From: Aquabacter sp040049275
GTDB lineage: Bacteria; Pseudomonadota; Alphaproteobacteria; Rhizobiales; Xanthobacteraceae
Length of the DNA stretch: 64,000 bases
Direction: 5' to 3'
Assembly (NCBI RefSeq): GCF_040049275.1
Contig: NZ_JBDZDT010000002.1
Coordinates: forward strand, 434,001 to 498,000
Shown: positions 61,051 to 64,000 of the stretch, piece after piece
Layout: every line of letters starts with the position of its first letter
Numbering within the stretch: position 1 is the first letter of the stretch
Made by a program: the position numbers and the translations under genes
Notes under the pieces: generated by a model
What the model saw: the letters and a program-made list of their open reading frames with translations, nothing else
The model's database searches: none
What the model was told of the DNA's origin: nothing

Positions 61051-63141
61051 GGGATCGGTTTCCAGCTTCCTGATCCGCACCCTGTTGTCGTGGAACGCCG
61101 CGCCGCCGGCAGGCGCCACCGGGTCGGCGCCGGTCAGCGTGTTGATGCCGTGGTCGCCTTCATGGGCATGGTTCGGCTTGATCTGCTCGGAGACTACCAC
61201 CCCGCGCCGCAGGCCGTCGAACAGCCGCGCCATCAGGATCACGCGCCCGCGCGGGTTCGACACCTCGACCCGCTCGCCTTCCGCAACGCTTAGCGCCTCC
61301 GCATCCCCCGGGTGGATGAGCAGGGACGGCGCGCCCTCGCGCTTGGCGGACGTCGGCGTCTCGTTGAAGGTGGAGTTCAGGAAGTTGCGTGCCGGCGCCG
61401 TCACGAGGCGGAAGGGATGCTCGGGCGTCGGCTCCTCGATCACGCGCCAATGATCCGGAAATTCCGGCATCTCCGCCACGGGGCCGAACGTGGCGGGCGT
61501 GGGGATCGAGGGCTTGTCCCAGCGGGGCTTCAGGCGGAAGCGGCCGTCCTTGTGGCCGAAGCCCTTCAGGTAGTGGGCCGTCTCGAAATCCGGCTGCACG
61601 TCGAGGAAGCGCGCGGCCTCAAGCTCGACCAGCGAGCCGCGCCCGGATTCCAGCAGCGTGTGGTCCACCAGCTCGCGGGCGGTCATGGCGAAGCCGGGAT
61701 GCTCCGCGCCGAGACGGGAGGCGAGGGCACAGACCACGTCGTGATTGGAGCGGCACTCGCCGGGCGGCTCCACCACCTTGGGGCCGAGCAATATGTGCTG
61801 GTGCCCGCCCGCTGTGTAGAGGTCGTCATGCTCCGTGAACATGGTGGCGGGCAGCACGATGTCCGCCTGCCGGGCGGTGTCGGTCAGGAAATGCTCGTGC
61901 ACGGCGACGAACAGGTCGTCCCGCGCAAAGCCCCGCCGCACCGCCTCCTGGTCGGGAGCGATGTTCATGGGATTGGTGTTCTGGATGAGGAGGGCGGTGA
62001 CGGGCGGTCCGTCCCAGAGCGCCTCCCGGTCGCCGCAGAGGACGGCGCCGATGCGGGATTGGTCCAGCGCGCGGGTTGAGGGATCGCGCACGTCGAGGCC
62101 CTCGATCAGCGTCTTGCGCAGGCGGTAGATGCCGGAATTGGAGTGGAAGGCGCCGCCGCCCTCGTGCTTCCAGGCGCCCGAGACGACCGGGATGGAGGCG
62201 ACGGCGTGCATGTTCACCGCGCCGTTGCGGCTGCGGGAGAGGCCGTAGCCGATGCGGAAATAGGCCCGGTCGGTTTCTCCCACCAAGCTGGCGAAGGCCT
62301 CGATCTCCTCCACCGACAGGCCGGTAATGGCGGCGGCCCAGGCGGGATCGCGGGTGCGCAGATGCGCTTCCAGCCCCTCCGCGTCATTGGCATAGCGGGC
62401 GAGATAGTCCCGGTCGGCGAGCCCGTCCCGGAACAGCACGTGCATGACCGCGCAGGCGAGCGCCCCGTCCGTGCCGGGGCGCAGGAGGAGGGGGATGTCC
62501 GCCTGCTCCATAGTGGGGGTGCGGTAGACGTCCACGACGGCGATCCTGGCGCCGCGCTCCTTGCGCGCCTTGATGGCGTGGGTCATCACGTTCACCTGGG
62601 TGGAGACCGCATTGGTGCCCCAGATGACCACAAGGTCGGAGCGCCCCATCTCCCGCGGATCGGCGCCCGCGAGCCGGCCGGTGCCGGCCATGTAGCCGCT
62701 CCAGGCGGGGTTCACGCAGATGGTGGAGAAGAAGCGGGAATAGCGCTTGGCGTGGGTGAGCCGGTTGATGCCGTCGCGCATCACGAGGCCCATGGTGCCG
62801 GCATAGACGTAGGGCCACACCGCTTCCGGGCCGTGGGCGCGCTCGGCGGCGAGCAGCGCCTCGGCGATCCGGTCGAGGGCCTCGTCCCAGGAGATGGGGG
62901 TGAACTGGCCGGAGCCCTTGGGGCCGGTGCGCTTCAAGGGCGTGGTCAGCCGGTCCGGATGATGCGCCCGCTCGGCATAGCGCGCCACCTTCGCGCAGAT
63001 GACGCCGGCCGTGTAACTGTTATCCGCCGCCCCGCGCACCCGCCCGATGCGCCCGTCCTCCAGCACTTCCACTTCAAGGGCGCAGGTGGAGGGGCAGTCG
63101 TGGGGGCAGACTGAGGCGCGGATCGCCACGTGCTTGGTCAT
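61033..63141 (-). CDS. Molybdopterin oxidoreductase with N-terminal 4Fe-4S site
   Basis: The product is 702 residues of the DMSO reductase superfamily. Iron-sulfur ligands are Cys12, Cys16, Cys20 (VCPHDCPSTC) and Cys49 (GVICAKVARY). Next come the Mo-bis-MGD blocks: RTGPKGSGQFTPISWDEALD, SDLVVIWGTNAVSTQVNVMT, RIGYGLSRSRNGAVNMHAVA and ALLIQNTNPMNIAPDQEAVR. The C-terminal molydopterin-dinucleotide domain is AEGERVEVSNPRGRVILMAR. This resembles the soluble catalytic-subunit group without a signal peptide; substrate is unknown. No partner Fe-S or membrane subunit is adjacent. The last codons (LVLDK) and stop lie inside repeat copy 2. Confidence 0.92.
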   Translation of the reverse strand: MTKHVAIRASVCPHDCPSTCALEVEVLEDGRIGRVRGAADNSYTAGVICAKVARYAERAHHPDRLTTPLKRTGPKGSGQFTPISWDEALDRIAEALLAAERAHGPEAVWPYVYAGTMGLVMRDGINRLTHAKRYSRFFSTICVNPAWSGYMAGTGRLAGADPREMGRSDLVVIWGTNAVSTQVNVMTHAIKARKERGARIAVVDVYRTPTMEQADIPLLLRPGTDGALACAVMHVLFRDGLADRDYLARYANDAEGLEAHLRTRDPAWAAAITGLSVEEIEAFASLVGETDRAYFRIGYGLSRSRNGAVNMHAVASIPVVSGAWKHEGGGAFHSNSGIYRLRKTLIEGLDVRDPSTRALDQSRIGAVLCGDREALWDGPPVTALLIQNTNPMNIAPDQEAVRRGFARDDLFVAVHEHFLTDTARQADIVLPATMFTEHDDLYTAGGHQHILLGPKVVEPPGECRSNHDVVCALASRLGAEHPGFAMTARELVDHTLLESGRGSLVELEAARFLDVQPDFETAHYLKGFGHKDGRFRLKPRWDKPSIPTPATFGPVAEMPEFPDHWRVIEEPTPEHPFRLVTAPARNFLNSTFNETPTSAKREGAPSLLIHPGDAEALSVAEGERVEVSNPRGRVILMARLFDGLRRGVVVSEQIKPNHAHEGDHGINTLTGADPVAPAGGAAFHDNRVRIRKLETDPLVLDK

Positions 63142-63218
63142 CGGGGGCTCCTTCGCCCGCGATCATAGCCGGCTGCATGGGAGCCGTCATGGCCGGGCCC
63201 GCCACGGCGGTGAGGCCC

Positions 63219-63247
63219 AAAAAAATCCCCGGGCAAGGCCCGGGGAT
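63219..63247 (-). terminator. Rho-independent terminator of the TerC-family gene
   Basis: ATCCCCGGGC pairs perfectly with GCCCGGGGAT around a 3-nt loop, and read on the minus strand it is followed by seven Ts. It lies 28 bp past the stop of the TerC-like gene. It also separates the minus-strand oxidoreductase promoter from that gene. Confidence 0.9.
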
Positions 63248-63275
63248 GATGTGTGTCGAGGGTGAGGCGCGCGCC

Positions 63276-64000
63276 TCACGCCTCCTGGGCGCGCTGGCGG
63301 CCGCGGATGAGCCAGCCCAGCGCCACCACGAATATTGCGCCGACGGTGCTTGCCAGATAGTGCGGCAGGTCGGCGGGCTTGATGCCGATGGGGGAGTCCT
63401 CGTCGGCCTTCACCAGGCTCGGGTCGTAACCCTGCATGTATTGCAGCGCCACCACGTCGCTCACCACCATCTCGCCGGCGATCCAGCCGAGGAGCGCGGC
63501 ACCGGCCCAGACCAGGATCGGGAAGCGGGTGAGGAGCGCCATGACCAGCTGGGAGCCCGCAATGATGAGCGGGATGGTGAGCAGCAGGCCGAAGATGAAC
63601 AGTTCGGGATGGCCGCGGGAGGCCGCCGCGATGGCCACCACATTGTCGAGGCTCATCACCGCATCGGCGATGGCGATGGTGCGCACCGCCTTCCAGAGGC
63701 TGTCGGAGGCGGCCACCTCGTGGGCCTCCCCATCACCATCGGTGATGAGCTTCACGGCGATCCAGAGCAGCAGCAGACCGCCGGCCACCTTCAGCAGCGG
63801 CACGCCGAGCAGGTAGGACACCACCAGCGCGAAGAGAATGCGCAGGCCCACCGCCGCACCGGCGCCGAGCAGGATGCCCCACTTGCGCTGGTTGTCGGGG
63901 AGCGAGCGGCAGGCGAGCGCGATGACCACCGCGTTGTCGCCGGAGAGCAGCAGATCGATCCAGATGATCTGCAGCAGGGATACCCAGAAGGTGGGAGAGG
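63276..64000 (-). CDS. TerC-family integral membrane protein (5' end outside window)
   Basis: The frame is open to the window edge, so the N-terminus is missing; the visible 241 residues include the start of the first TerC motif (LLQIIWIDLLLSGDNAVVIA). Then come GAAVGLRILFALVVSYLLGV, TDGDGEAHEVAASDS, the second Asp-Asn motif AVMSLDNVVAIAAASRGHPE, and GSQLVMALLTRFPILVWAGA. The two SGDN/SLDN motifs are hallmarks of TerC/YjbE-type proteins, linked to metal (manganese) handling and tellurite resistance. The protein ends in a short basic tail and a strong terminator. Confidence 0.9.
   Translation of the reverse strand, partial: SPTFWVSLLQIIWIDLLLSGDNAVVIALACRSLPDNQRKWGILLGAGAAVGLRILFALVVSYLLGVPLLKVAGGLLLLWIAVKLITDGDGEAHEVAASDSLWKAVRTIAIADAVMSLDNVVAIAAASRGHPELFIFGLLLTIPLIIAGSQLVMALLTRFPILVWAGAALLGWIAGEMVVSDVVALQYMQGYDPSLVKADEDSPIGIKPADLPHYLASTVGAIFVVALGWLIRGRQRAQEA

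Overview
The window reads as a chromosomal segment from a high-GC alphaproteobacterium of the order Hyphomicrobiales (Rhizobiales). The gene content and the ubiE-ubiB-coaBC-dut and tsaE/amgK-murU-addB-addA-trxA neighbourhoods point to something near Xanthobacter, Azorhizobium or Ancylobacter; this placement is inference from gene families, not a database result. There are no phage genes, transposases, rRNA operons or CRISPR arrays. One tRNA (Leu, anticodon CAG) is present.

Layout. 1-2.1 kb: a YiaV/YiaW-type HlyD + DUF3302 pair and a YCII-family protein. 2.3-4.3 kb: an autotransporter-type outer-membrane protein. 4.4-9.8 kb: a urate-degradation cluster (uricase, M20 amidohydrolase, HIU hydrolase, fused allantoinase/OHCU decarboxylase, allantoate amidohydrolase) built around a divergent promoter region. 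10.2-14.8 kb: a lipid-kinase-like protein and a transporter-fused hybrid histidine kinase. 15.4-22.3 kb: ubiE, ubiB, coaBC, dut, an Rrf2 regulator, cysK and a flavin monooxygenase. 22.4-34.3 kb: a tightly overlapping + strand run of sensor kinase, tsaE-amgK fusion, murU, addB, addA and trxA. It couples tRNA t6A modification, peptidoglycan-sugar recycling and double-strand-break repair. 34.4-40.4 kb: a minus-strand def-fmt-truA operon with a small unknown protein, then rmuC, mutM and an enoyl-CoA hydratase.

40.5-58 kb is the most accessory-looking part. It starts at the tRNA-Leu gene and holds a tiny secreted protein ending in a complete HExxHxxGxxH zinc motif, two MFS transporters, a membrane diguanylate cyclase, an orphan cytochrome c, an SDR protein lacking the usual catalytic Tyr/Lys, a DinB-type protein, and a beta-carbonic anhydrase in an apparent operon with an NCS2-family permease that carries an extra C-terminal cytoplasmic domain. 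Two full-length paralogues of a large secreted protein of unrecognised family follow, one on each side of aquaporin Z. 57.3-64 kb: a LysE exporter, DUF4180, CinA-like amidase, purM-purN, a molybdopterin oxidoreductase and a TerC-type membrane protein cut by the window edge.

Repeats are informative. Several intergenic regions carry palindromes of the GTCATgcCCGGGCTTG type and short CCCTCTCCCGC-TTGC hairpins. A 199-bp imperfect palindrome occurs twice (27.1 and 60.9 kb) in opposite orientation. The second copy supplies the last five codons and stop codon of the molybdopterin oxidoreductase.
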